From positions 1-64,000 of the forward strand of contig MSJH02000629.1 of assembly GCA_001931875.2 (NCBI GenBank): 64,000 nucleotides of DNA, read 5' to 3'. Of this stretch, positions 48,945-60,676 are shown piece by piece (positions within the stretch are counted from its first letter, which is position 1; every line of letters starts with the position of its first letter). Made by a program: the position numbers and the translations under genes. Below the pieces are notes generated by a model. That model saw only the letters and a list, made by a program, of their open reading frames with translations, was not told where the DNA came from and made no database searches. The stretch comes from Byssochlamys sp. IMV 00236 (lineage: Eukaryota > Ascomycota > Eurotiomycetes > Eurotiales > Thermoascaceae).

Positions 48945-50791
48945 CTAGGAGTACATCATGTCATCAGCGGACCTAGAGAAGCCCGACTCTATTTTCGTGC
49001 CCAGCACGCTGCTGAGGCAGTCCATGAGCTCGAAATCCTCCACAACAGCGCCGAAACCGTAACACCGAATCTTAGCAAGCAACGTATCCATGACAGCTTT
49101 CACGTCCTCCCGAGTGAGACTGGGGTACAGTTCGTGGTTCTTCAGACTCTGGAGTGCCATGATTGGTGTAATCTGGCCGTCAGTGACGAGTTGGCGACTC
49201 AGGTTCAGCAGTGTAGCTAAGTTTGCGGCCGGTAAATCATAAGTCTGATGAGGGTACGGATGCTCCTCCGTCGTGCCATGGATATGGGTTGGTGGCGGAC
49301 AAGAGGCCATCAATGCGTGGCCCGAGAATGGCATATCATCTTCGTCCGGAACCGATGCAGACCTCCGACAAAGGTATTCGGTGTGCACACGACACGGTGC
49401 CTCGAGACTGTGGGCTCATTATTAGCAGGAGAGTTCTTCACGTTCAATTGGGATTCCACGTACGTCAGGACAAAGTCTACCCCAAGCTGAGGGTCTTTCT
49501 CAAATATTCCAGGAACCTCGGATAATACCGGCCCATTGGCCGCTTTGGACGAAAAGTCAAGGTGACCAGGTTGCTCACTACCGTGGCTTACTTGGAAACC
49601 GCTATGTTGGTACGAGGGACCGTTGTTCGGCGGTAGCTCAAAATGGTCACCACCACTGCCTCCCGGAGAGGAAATAGTAGTTGGAGGAGTTGTGAACATA
49701 GGTGGTGCACCGGAACTCTGGAGGCCGGCAGATTGGGAACCTGTGCTGCTTCCTGCGAAGGATCCTGGCGGTCTCTCTCCCTTGCGACGTTGAAGTTCTG
49801 CTTCGTAATTGATGTTGTGCGAAGCTAAAATATCCTTCAGGATAGCGTTCTCCTCCCTCAACCCGTGCAGAGCTTCTCCGTGCTGCTGTAGTGATGCGTG
49901 TGCCGAAGCGACGTCAGCAGTGTAGGCCTCCCTCAACCTCGAGACCTCGGTCTCAAGCGCTCTAATATACTGTTCTTTACGTTCACGGTGTGTTCTGAAT
50001 CGCTCGTCAGACCCTCTTCGTACTGCGTAGTAGGGATCACGCACCTCTGAGCCTGTCTGTTCAACTCCTGTCTCCTCGTCTGGGCGGGCTTGCTGTCGGG
50101 CTTTGGGCCTCGACGCTTTGGAGCTTGGCCATCTAACCAACTGGTCAGTTCTGAGATCCATCCGCGACATATGGATCAGGGAAGACAGACCTTTCATGGG
50201 CTTCTTCTGGGCGCTACCGAATGCTTTCAAAAAGCTTATATTCATAAGGGATGGAGCCTTGTGGATAGGTTGTTGTGGCGGGCCTGTTACAGTACCGTGC
50301 ACCAGCCCTCTCCCATGAACCGAGCGAGACGGCTCACTGACCATCCTGCCATGCGCTTCTCCGAGCCCGCAAAACAGATGTGATGATAGTCAATGGATCC
50401 GCCCGACCGGCCATGGACGAGAGAGATACGGTGCAAGGAGTGTAAGCTTTCATAATCATCATAGAAAAAAAAACAGCAGAATGATGAGAGAAGTTGAACG
50501 CAGAACACAGAACAAGGCCGTCCCAGTTTGCCAAATTAGACGGGTAGTCACGTCTGGCGTGAAGGCGCAGCTGTTTTCACGTCGACCACCAGACCACGAG
50601 ACACCACCGAGGCAGCGGCTGTTTCGTATAACAAGGATGGCCTTGACTGTGGTGCAAATGTACCCGGGCGGAAACCGGCCAAGGCTGTACAGGGAGGTAT
50701 CTCGCAAAATAAACTTACCATATCCTCCATCATACTGCATATTCTGACCCAGGCCATGGTCGGGGGACAATGAACCACCTGCGGAACTCAT
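48945..50791 (-). CDS. bZIP transcription factor, Pap1/AP-1-like basic region
   Basis: Five exons on the minus strand (50791–50719, 50283–50191, 50132–50045, 49994–49464, 49407–48945) encode 415 aa. Introns are 435, 58, 50 and 56 bp, all GT–AG and frame-consistent. The basic region at about residues 75–95 reads NRQAQRTHRERKEQYI, formed across the third splice. It is the fungal AP-1/Pap1 type (NRxxQ-x2-FR) with His in place of Phe. A coiled coil follows to about 140. The N-terminal motif KAPSLMNISFLKAFG and the C-terminal block FVLTLEAPCRVHTEYL, SGHALMASCPPP and KIRCYGFGAV are typical of a conserved fungal bZIP group. The middle is Gly/Ser/Pro-rich. The start at 50791 is fixed by the first exon MSSAGGSLSPDHGLGQ. 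It is nuclear; the target pathway is not evident. Confidence 0.9.
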
Positions 50792-52930
50792 CGTGCACTC
50801 GCAATTTCCCTCGTCTCGTCCGACAACTATCTCGATGTGATGATGATCGCGGGGCTACCACACTGGCGACGGAAGTCCCGGGGTATGTGAGGCTCAACGG
50901 CTAGGATTATTCAGAAGGTCGCTGCTGCTACCTAAACTGTCTGTCAACCAGCGTCAAGAAAGGAGTCTCAAATAGAGACAACGAGCGAACAAGCTCACCA
51001 TAAGTGGACCCTGCCGCTCCCGAGCGTCCTGAACGTTGAAACGTGCTGCTGTTCACGAGAATTGGGAAATGGGATAGAAGCAATGGGCCTCAAGTCTGTG
51101 TTATCTCAAGATTTCCGCGCGGCACGGTAGTTCGGCCAGGGTAGATAGATAATAAAGCCGAAAGCTAGTGACTCCAACAGACGCTCCGATGGGTTTGAGA
51201 GGAGGTCTAGCTAAGCGCCTTACATCAAGCTCAAACTGGTGGTAGAAAGATGAGCGAGTGGATAAATTAGTTGCGGACCTAGTCTGGACGACGGTGGTCT
51301 ATTAACTTTGATTCCAGGCCGCCAGGGGGTGCAGAAGACTTTTTGGCTCCAACCTCTTGCAACCCAGAGTCGTTTCTTTCTGTGCCGCGCTCTCTGGTTG
51401 AGAGATGGTTCGTCTCTTGCTCCGGATATGTTCTACGGATAACCCGCCCAGACAGGGCTGTCCTCGCGGGCTGAGAGTCGTCTGTGCAACGCCAGCCAAG
51501 ACGCTGGACGATCGGCTCCGGAGACACGAACGACCCAAGGAATCACTTAAGGATACGATCGCTTCTCGAATTGAGTGGGAGGGTCCTCATCTGATCATCC
51601 GCGAGACTACTAACTTTTCTCGTCTCGTTACACGCATCCAACGGCGCCCTTTCGCCCGTAGCCTGCGGTCATCTAGACCCTCGAGATCATAGCGGCGACC
51701 CGCGGCCGGGGCCAATAATGCTGTTGATCGTCCGATAAACCGAAGAGCTCATTCTCCACTGCAGCCACCGAGCCCAGTTTAACGCACGATCGAATCTTCA
51801 TTCCCAGGGCTCACTGCCCTTTAATCCAGACGGCTCGATCTTCTTCATGCAGACCGGTCCAACCAGTTGCCTCTCGATCTGGGATACGATTCCGCCTCTG
51901 CTGGGGAACTTTACGATTCGCCAGAGCTCGTCTACCCGCCTCGACACCAGGGAGGCTTCCGACGAGTCGGCAATCGGCCGTCTCAAGAGACGAAAGTTGT
52001 GGATTAGATGGGTCACGATCCCCGCAGACATCGCGCGCGGCGCAACCCACTTAGCTCTCAGCCCAGGAGGTAGTTCCAGTAGGAGATCGAGTATCCCAAT
52101 AATCGACGCCCGTGCGGATCTCATATCATGACCGCTGGGAGGCGATCGAAACAGTAGTAGTGTTCAGGACCCAGCTGAACCGAGAGAAAATGGCCGTCCT
52201 AGGGAGGACTATCTTAATTCGATCTAGGTTCGTTCCTCATCTGAGCAGTTCGTCACCGTCCGGGTCATTATTATTATGGTAAGGGTGGGCCGTCCCTTAT
52301 TTCTTGCGCAGTCGTTTCAGACAGCTCTCCGTTCCCGTGGCAGAGCGGGAAGAGAGAAATAATGGAATGTACAGAAGCCCCCAGAGAACCTTTGCAGCAG
52401 ATTGGCGGGCGTCACTTAAGAAGCCTCTTCTTTGCCTAACAAAAAAATACATCGTCATTGACTTGCGCGAAGAGTGGTAGAGACGAGAAGTTGAACGAAC
52501 TGTACTCCTATTTCACACTGTGCCCCGACCAGCTGGGCGAGGAATGTCGCCCTATCTCAGAGAACTCGGTGGCGAGTAGTGAATCGAGAGAACTCCCATC
52601 CAGCAATGCACATCTTATCGTCGCTGATCTGCCAACGGTTATGACTCGTAATAATGATGAAGAGTTAACTGTACGGAGACAGATTATTATTTTCTGGTAG
52701 CGAACCTCGGGAGGCTCGACGGCACGTCCCGAAGAGGAAATGACGGGCCTTCGCTTTTTCGAACGACAATCGTACCGCTAGGGAGAACCACCACCGTCAC
52801 CAGCATCACGACGCCCAGCTGTGAGCGCGCATGTCGCACAGAATAAACTAGATCTTTGCCAATCTGCTTGATACTCAGATTTGTCTGCTGCGGTTCACGA
52901 TGAGGGCGGGCGAGAAGGGCTCTCCGCTTC
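50792..52930. other. Intergenic region (divergent promoters), 2.1 kb
   Basis: A long spacer between the divergent bZIP (-) and the 460-aa gene (+). Many short frames overlap but none has a motif. Small TTATTATTAT-like tracts occur near 52264–52276 and 52682–52692. Confidence 0.55.
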
Positions 52931-54313
52931 ATGAGACGATCAGAAATACTTGTCCACGTCTCCGCGCCTAGTCGGGCAAAGGACGACGCTAGATATCGCA
53001 CGCTCGCCGAAGCAGCCGCTGCGCTCGAGCCAGTATCGCGACAATGTGTGTTTTCTGAACAGGAAATCAGTTACAATCGCCCTGGCGGCGAGGACGGATC
53101 AGCCGGGTCCGCGGGAGCCTCACCTACCAGTCAAGAAGGGGGAATCAACTCTGGAGATGAACTGGAAAGCGTCATTTCAACACAGGAATCGATTTCAATA
53201 AGCAGGAGCCTATCTGTAGCCAAGTGTCCGGCCCCTGGTTGTGAGGAGCTACCGTCAGGCCTACCCGACAATGAGGGATCATACAGTCACCCTCCAGACC
53301 GTCCTTCGGGTCTGCAAGACAGTCGCGATTCCACTGATTCGAAGGAAGATGGCTTCTACGACCAACCATCTCAACGTTCCTGTGTGTCGGGTTCTTTGGA
53401 GACGCCGCTGAGTGTCATTCCAGAATCGCAACCTGCTCCACCACCTACGGAGGCAGGCGACACAGCTTTAATGCATCTGCAACTTCCTGACGTGCAGGTT
53501 GAGAGGTCTTTCCAATCGGATTTTAGTGATACAAGGAAAAGGCGCCGTTTGAACGCAGAGTCGTCAGCTGATAGCAGCACAACAGATATGCGTGTGCCTT
53601 CCTCTCTGCCAGAAGGGAGACAGTTGCAGGACACCAACCAACAGATCCAGCCAGAGAAGGGAGCGCCTTCAACGTTATCTAATGCTTCAGCCGACGATTC
53701 TCTGACAGCTCAAGCTTCTCCACGGAACAAAACATCCCATGAACCTGGCCAATTGCTATGTCTAGATGTTCTTCCCCTTATGCTTCGTCCACCGCCTCCT
53801 CCTGTCTCGACAGAACGATTCGAGACACATGTCACGCCGACTCTGCGCATGCTTGCGGAACGTCTCAAACGTTCGCGCACATACCAGCCTCTACGACAGA
53901 CAAGAGAGCCAGATAAGCTAGAAAGAGGGTTCTGGTTTCTACGCATCTACATCGCAGACCAGAACGAAGGATCCGGAGAAACCCAGAAAGAGAGACAAAA
54001 TACTCTCGATGAGCCAAATCCTGCAAAAGCGAACCAATGGACCGTTTCTTTCTTCACTCGATTCTGGTCCTTTTTGGCCGACTTCATCGCCAAAGAAGGC
54101 CGTGCCGGCTGGGGTGTCTGGTGTATATTAGAAGAAGCCTCTGTCCCAAAGCAAGACTCCACGTGCAGGCCACTAACTCTAAAAGTCTACACTTGGGGCG
54201 AAGTCACTTCCCACGTCTATCTCCTTCTCTTCCTAGCGAGTGAGCGTCGCATACGTGGAATGGGAGCACAATGGAAGGACGGTGCGGAAAACACCGTTAT
54301 TGAGATGCCGTAA
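52931..54313 (+). CDS. Protein of unknown function, 460 aa, disordered with conserved-looking C-terminus
   Basis: A single exon. The N-terminus (MRRSEILVHVSAPSRAKDDARYRTLAEAAAAL) is basic and well ordered. Residues ~50–330 are low-complexity, rich in Ser, Pro, Glu and Asp, with a basic patch RKRRR near 215 that could be a nuclear localisation signal. The last ~120 residues are rich in Trp and Phe (GFWFLRIYIAD, FWSFLADFIAKEGRAGWGVW, KVYTWGEVTSHVYLLLFLAS, then GMGAQWKDGAENTVIEMP) and look like a folded domain. Nuclear location and a role in DNA or chromatin are possible but only inferred from composition. No family can be named. The codon use and length of the frame support a real gene. Confidence 0.82.
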   Translation: MRRSEILVHVSAPSRAKDDARYRTLAEAAAALEPVSRQCVFSEQEISYNRPGGEDGSAGSAGASPTSQEGGINSGDELESVISTQESISISRSLSVAKCPAPGCEELPSGLPDNEGSYSHPPDRPSGLQDSRDSTDSKEDGFYDQPSQRSCVSGSLETPLSVIPESQPAPPPTEAGDTALMHLQLPDVQVERSFQSDFSDTRKRRRLNAESSADSSTTDMRVPSSLPEGRQLQDTNQQIQPEKGAPSTLSNASADDSLTAQASPRNKTSHEPGQLLCLDVLPLMLRPPPPPVSTERFETHVTPTLRMLAERLKRSRTYQPLRQTREPDKLERGFWFLRIYIADQNEGSGETQKERQNTLDEPNPAKANQWTVSFFTRFWSFLADFIAKEGRAGWGVWCILEEASVPKQDSTCRPLTLKVYTWGEVTSHVYLLLFLASERRIRGMGAQWKDGAENTVIEMP

Positions 54314-55070
54314 CTGCCCGTCTCTTGTTGGTGTATATATTAAACCACGTATATATATATATATATATATATATTGCCAAGTATCCTTTCTTGCTAATTA
54401 GTGTTCGGTCTTAACACGCTTGACATCATTTTAATACTGCAGAAGTAGATTTGGGCGCTTGCTACATAATATAAACTTGACACCTGTACCAATAAGACAA
54501 TAGTGACTATATTCTTGATGGCTATTAACTGAACTAATACGTTTATATTCGCAGTTAGCCAACGAAACAATAGCGGTAGCTGGCCAAATATGGTGTCAAA
54601 ACGGAGAATGCATAGAGCATCAATTGAATCTAACCGTACTAGCCAAACATACGAATTGGCCATCGACTGCAATATTGTCTACAACTGCTTCATGATGACT
54701 CGTGCAACATACTTGTCGCTGACTCTAAGAGACATGAGCGCGAGATCAATTATAAAAAGGCCTAACTGACATCGATTCCTATGAATAGCAATATGATACA
54801 CGGCACACATGTCGAAAAGATCCCCCTCACTGCATAACTGTCCCGAAAAGCCGCCATGGTTCACGTAACCCTTCTGATTGCTTTTGCATGACTAGGAATA
54901 AAAAGTGAAAATGGAGAAATGAGGCAAGAATAGTCGTGATTAGCCGATAATGGCTCACAAGGCAACAGGGCTTTTTATCCTGGTATCGCAGGTGAAAAGA
55001 CTGAAGGGCAACTAAGCACAGAGTAATGATTCATGGCGCGCAAAATTGTCTCAATGGCGGGTAGTAACGT
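54314..55070. other. Intergenic region between convergent genes
   Basis: Starts with a (TA)n run at 54350–54374, right after the stop of the 460-aa gene. Two adjacent minus-strand frames (54864–54679, 54672–54394) have no motif and were not called. Confidence 0.6.
54350..54374. repeat. (TA)n microsatellite
   Basis: A perfect TA dinucleotide run of about 25 bp, 35 bp downstream of a stop codon. Confidence 0.95.
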
Positions 55071-57946
55071 TTAGTAGTTCAACTCGCCACTTCCAGCACC
55101 TCCAACGGCATCGAGATCCTCATAACTCTTCAAGCTGCGACCCTGCACAGCTTCACGAGGACCCATAGCTTGTTGTGCGCCTCCAGAACCCATAGCATCA
55201 GGGAAACCGCCATGACCGACAAGCTCGGCGGCGGGGTGTCCTGGGGGAACGTACGCTGCACTAGCATTGTATGGAAGCCGGCCACCAGATCCAAATATGC
55301 CAGGCATACCTCGGACAGGGCTCAAACGGCCATTGCCCATACCTCCTCCCTGGCCGTAACGACCGCCTCGACGGTCGTACGGTCCCGAGCGGTTGCTATA
55401 CCTACCGCCATTTCGACGCATGACACCAGGCTGATGGAGGGAAGGGTCTCCAGCGACCAGTCCGTTTGCATTGAATGCACCGGCCTGGCCTACACCCACG
55501 AAGCCAGCAAAACCTGGACCTGGCATACCCTGGAAGTTCCCAGCGACGCCGTTGGCGCCAAAGTAGGGCATGTTGGAAAGGTTGAAGCCACGAGGAGTCC
55601 CTGTCTGCATGTGCGCAGATGAAAGAGGGAAGTGACCATTGCTATTGGCGTCGGACCGAGAGGGCGCAATGTGGGCAGGGTCCAGAACATATGCATTCAC
55701 GAGGGTAAGCTACAGCTTGTCAGCTCCAGAACTATTGGAAATTCGCGAACACAGAGACTTACATCTTTCTTAATGTTCTCATACCATTCAGGATGACGTT
55801 TCTCCACGTGTTTACGCCAGAAGTGCTCCGCCTTGAACAATTTGGTACACTCCGGGACCTTGCAGCGGAACTTGGACTCGTCTTCCTGTTTGATATATTT
55901 GGACAATTCCTCCTCAAGCGCTTCCTCGACGGGCTTTCCACCCAGCTTTCTAATGTCCACATTCTCCGGCTCTAGAATTTGGAGAAGCTTGTCTTCAAAC
56001 GTCTTGACCCAGTTGAACGCACGCTGCAACTGCTGCTCCGACTTGGAAGCAAACCGCTGAGGGCGCTTCTCTTCGACCGGAACTGTGGTCTCCTCGCCCT
56101 CCTCAGCCTGCTCCTTTTTCTTGACAGGGAACGGCTGCCCCTGGGCGCTGGCCTTAGCCACAGCTTTTGCCTGACTGGTCAGTCCGGCTCGTGGACGACG
56201 CAGGTGGCCACCGGGACATTTCCGGACAAGTTCATGCACGGAGTCGCTCTCAAAGACACAGAAGAAACAGAAGTTATACACCCGGCGGAGATACTCGACC
56301 ATGAGGTCCAGTTTCTTTTTCTTGACCAGTAGGTCTTCGTCGTCAATTTCTTCTTCTTCCCATCCTTCCTGTTCTTCGCCTTCTTCGGCCTCGCCTTCGT
56401 CCAATCCGTCCTCTGAGCCAAACCCGTTCTTGCGCTTCTTGACGCTGACAGGCCCGGTAACGGGAGGCTGCAACCAGCCTTTTCCGCGGAGATCTTCCAC
56501 CCGCTCTTCTATCTTGGTGAAACCATCTGCATTTTCACCCATTTCCGAGTCAAACTTGGCCACCAGTCGCCTTGCCAACGCGAGGTCACGCTCAATACGT
56601 TCTGGGGCCGAAAAGAGGTCCCAAAGAGCCTTTTTGCGAGGCTGCGAAGGTGGCACATGCACACCAACATGACAGACAAAGTCACCGTGGACTGGATCAT
56701 GGATGGTCTTATCATTGACGGCGTCCAGTGCCTTCTCGGCTGTCGACGCCGTGCTTGATCCATTGGCAGTAGCATCAGCTTCCATCTCTTCTCCTTCCTC
56801 ATCGCGGCCGTCGCCTCTTTCAACCACAGCCGGTGGCTCGGGAGCGGGGTGGAGCATAATCCATCCCATCCGATGGTACTTCTTTGCCGGATTTGGGTCA
56901 CTCAAACTGAGCCACTTGAAGCCGCCGTCTTGTTCACCAAGATGCTCCTTGCAGAATTCCTCGATCTTCTCTCGGCTGACGTTCGGGGCCAGCGTCTTGA
57001 TAAGAAGCGCGGGCTGGGAAAGCGCTTCGTCGCGCAATTCCGCGCCCCTAGCGGGAAGCAAGTCGAGGACTCCGAGGGTCTCACCGACAGCGGTGGCTTC
57101 ACCCTCTTCCTTCTCGATGATACCGCCTGCTCCGTCGCTCTCGCTCTTGTAAATCCCTTCCAGGGTGAATTCGTCAAAGACGCCCGACTCAATGTCGCGC
57201 TCCCATTGCGCGTAAGCGCCGCTCCGAAAATCCATCAGGCGGCGCCGCAGAGGATCTCGGATCTCTGGGACATAGCGTTCCTTGAACCACTCTTCATTAC
57301 GATGCTGCTGCACGAAGGCCCTAGCCATCTTTACCTGCAGTTCCGCCTTATAGGCATCGTAGGCCGCCTGGATCTGTCCCCTCTCCCTTTCTCGATCCTC
57401 GCGGGCCTCGCGCTCTCCCTTGACGCGATCAGACGGACGCCGTCCGCCATGTTTCGCGCGCTCCTTTTCCTCCTTGATAGCCTGCTCCGCTCTCCACCAT
57501 TCCGCAAACCAATTAAATCCAACTTGGAAGTCCAATGTCAACGGGTTGGGAAGGGGGTTGGTAGGAATCGGGCGCTTTCCGGAATCCTGTCCGGGAACGT
57601 AGCGGTCGATATTGGCGACATGAGGCGAAGGAGCTCTGCGGCGGTCCTCACGGTCCCTTGCTGCATGGTCACGAGAATTTCCGTAGTAGTCATCACGAGA
57701 GGATCGGGGACGGTCCACCGGTTCGTAACGGTCAATCAGGACAGGAGATCGAGAACGGCCACGTCCACGGCGGCGATCCTGGGAAGCTGCAAATTGTCAG
57801 CCATATGTCATAATAATAGCTTGGGGTGTCAGACGGGCGCTGGTACCAGGAGACCTGCGACGATACGAATCGACTGGGGCTCTAGACGGATAGGAGTCTC
57901 CGTCGCGACTCCTCCCAGGGGAGCCATAACCGTCGTACGAATCCAT
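55071..57946 (-). CDS. ARS2/SERRATE-like nuclear RNA-processing protein
   Basis: ARS2/SERRATE proteins link the nuclear cap-binding complex to RNA processing and turnover. Three exons on the minus strand (57946–57847, 57786–55763, 55709–55071) with 60- and 53-bp introns give 920 aa, normal for the family. Order of features: an Arg/Ser/Asp-rich N-terminus; the N-terminal helical domain (LTLDFQVGFNWFAEWW, then RYVPEIRDPLRRRLMDFR) at about 105–240; an RRM-like stretch near 290–350 (LLIKTLAPNVSREKIEEFCK, then KYHRMGWIML); an acidic Glu-rich stretch; the C-terminal ARS2 part with a C2H2 zinc finger FRCKVPECTKLFKAEHFWRK (C675, C680, H693, H698); and a Gly/Arg-rich tail (RRGGRYGQGGGMGNGR) likely to bind RNA. 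The start at 57946 is the first ATG of the RS-rich exon. It is nuclear and single copy in most fungi. Confidence 0.92.
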
Positions 57947-60676
57947 TGCTGCCGAATGGACTATTCACAAGACCCCAGGGTTCTTTCTGGTAAATCAGTA
58001 GACACCGATAATATGACGACAGACGCGATACGATCACGTCGCCAGGTCACGCTAAGTCACGCCGGGAGACCAGCACTGGCCAAAAGCTATCGACAGGACG
58101 CTTCGAGATCGCCAACGTAAGCTAAGATCCGACATAGTGAGCGTTAGAGACAGTTTTCAAGAGAAAAGGTGGTTGACGATGTGACCGTGCAGGTAGGGCA
58201 ATAGAGGCGAGGGAGTTTGTTTCAGCAAGAGAGAGCGATAAGAAGGCTTCGCCAAAGAGCGATCAAGAAAGAAGTGATAAAAGAGTTGACATATCCACCC
58301 AGCCACGACCGTGGACTCTTGGGTTCACCGAGACAACCAGCCAGCTGATGCACGGCGACCTGATGAATAGGAGAGGAACTAGGGCAGATGCGCGGGAGTG
58401 ACGGAGATGGATGGACGCTCGAAGCGTGACGAGGCAAGTGAAGATTGACCTCAGAAAGAAAAGAAACGGAACGTGTAGCGTATGAAGATAGAGAGAGAGA
58501 TAATTAAAATAAGGATGAAGGGAGGAGATGCGAGAAGAGAAGGCCAGGACTGGGGGTACGAGAGACAAGGGCAGCGGCTAAACACGAGAGATGAGAAGTG
58601 AGGCAGGCAACCTACAAGAAGCCCAGACAAGAAAGATTCAGGGGGAGCAAGCGACAAGATAAGAAGCTATCCCCGAGCACATTGATGATCAGATGAACGT
58701 GGAGCTCGACCCGGGGGAGCAGACGCTGACCTGGATCGGGGAAAGGATGGCGTTGCGAAGAGGAGAAGGGGAGAAAGAGAGGCTGGAGAGGAGCTGGAGA
58801 CGGGCGGATCGCGGTGGAGAGCGCGTGCGGCTAAACCCAGCCCGGTATGGCCACCATCCTCCGTCTATCAACCGTTCGACATGACAGCTCCCTCGTCCAC
58901 CACGTCGGGAAGATGGTGATAGGAGATGGGGGGGGGAGGCAGGGACGATGACAAGGTTCAATAAAAGGGGAAAGTGAGCTCTCACCTGGTAAGTCTGATC
59001 TGATCGATAGTTATCCACCAATCCTGATCCAAGAACTCGAGCCTCTGCGCTCGATGGCCACCTATCTAGGTAGTAGCTAGCACAATGCTGCGTGGATGGA
59101 AGTTGAGTAATACACCTAGTAACTCTGCAAAGCAAGGTATAACAGAGGATTAGAGGCGCCTTTGCTTCACACCAGAGACATTGATATTCTTCCATTGAAC
59201 TTCACAGCATTGACGAAACAACAACTGGTGCCTATAAAGATGGATCGAGACCCATAGCGCCTGCTATTCAATAGAGCCATTCACTGCATAATCGTTATTC
59301 ATTTCTTTGATCTCTCTTCCCCTATTGTGGTGTCATTGTTGGTATGGTCAATAGTACGCGATTGCGACGGATCCTCCCCTTAACTACGACTGTTCAGTTA
59401 CTACGCCAAGCATGGAGGCCATCGCCGATGATAAATATTCTTTTTTATGTGGGCTGGATTATATTACATGGAAGCGCCTTTTGTCTTTTTTCTTTTTCTT
59501 CTCAAATCTACAACACCCTCCCTGGCGAACTTGTTCATGGCATCATCATACGACCTCCGCAAAAAGAGGCAGGCTCTAGAAGCAGTGGAAGAATCAAGGA
59601 ACCAAGACATGTGGAACGAACAATTTAGAAAGTAGAAGAACGAGATTCGTCAAGCGTGATCCAAAATAGTTTCATCAAGAGTACAAACGAGCGTCAGAAG
59701 AGAAGGAGCATGATTCGATCGTGGGTATCCCAACCCAGAACCCAAAACCGGTCCCCACCGTCAGATGCTAAAGAAACAGTCATGAATCCCCCAGATAAAT
59801 AAATGAAAACAAGAAAAGGAAAAAAGCTCATCCCAAGAAGACATGACAGGTATCGTTGATACGTAGTCAATCCGCCTCTCCTCATAGGAACAGGAGATAA
59901 CGGGTCATATTCTCGGTTCTGTAAACGTCCCGAGTCTGCCATGCCCTTCACTTCAACCCTTTGCTCAGTGTTTCTTTTTTTTTATATGTTTTACCAGTGA
60001 TGAATACCTCTCTAAATTTCCCAACCCAGTCCCAATAAACGCAATGACAAACAATCAATAATCGTGGGGCAAAAGAACTGCTGCGAGACACGGCATGCGG
60101 CCGGCAGGTGGTTGATCATTATGCTGCCTGCCTTGGATCGCTAGAGACATCAATTGACACTTAGCATGTCGACCAGCAGCAGGAAGATCTGGCGTGTGCC
60201 GGAGAAGAAGAAATGTGAAAGAAAGCATTCTTTCCGTCAATCCACATATATAAATATATCCGCACGAATCGAAGATGCCGACATAACACATCGAGGCATC
60301 GACAATAAAGTGAAGGGGGCAAGATCGTCTCATGGAGATGGAGAGCATCATATAAAGGGGGAAAAACGAAGACATGATCAATGAAGAAAAAGGGGGCCGT
60401 AAAACAATGGAAACAATAACGTCATCATCATCCCTCCCAACAAAAAACACTATAAACGGACATAACATGAAGAGTGAAGCGGGTCAATCTGAGCGAGTAA
60501 GCATGAAACAGCATCAAGAGAAACGAAAACACACAAGAATGCACACGTCGCTTGCTAGAAGAATACCAGACATCCATCCATCCATAACTGCAGCCATGAT
60601 GAAGAGTAGATACCGAGAAGAAAGACAGAAAGAGAGGGTCCAAGTGCAATGGACCAGAGGACAAACGGCGATTCGT
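57947..60676. other. Intergenic region, 2.7 kb
   Basis: Upstream of the ARS2-like gene and downstream of hapB. Contains purine-rich stretches (58440–58600 and 58730–58820, on the plus strand) that could be long leader sequence of the ARS2-like transcript. A 62-codon plus-strand frame at 59447–59635 ends in a charged peptide (MASSYDLRKKRQALEAVEES) and could be a small gene, but nothing confirms it. Confidence 0.55.

Noticed and set aside
54394..54864. Two adjacent minus-strand frames of 92 and 61 codons
   Set aside because: No motif and no splice pair that joins them convincingly; A+T-rich intergenic sequence.
56849..58120. 423-codon plus-strand frame
   Set aside because: Antisense shadow of the ARS2-like coding region; the minus strand has clear domains and splice sites.
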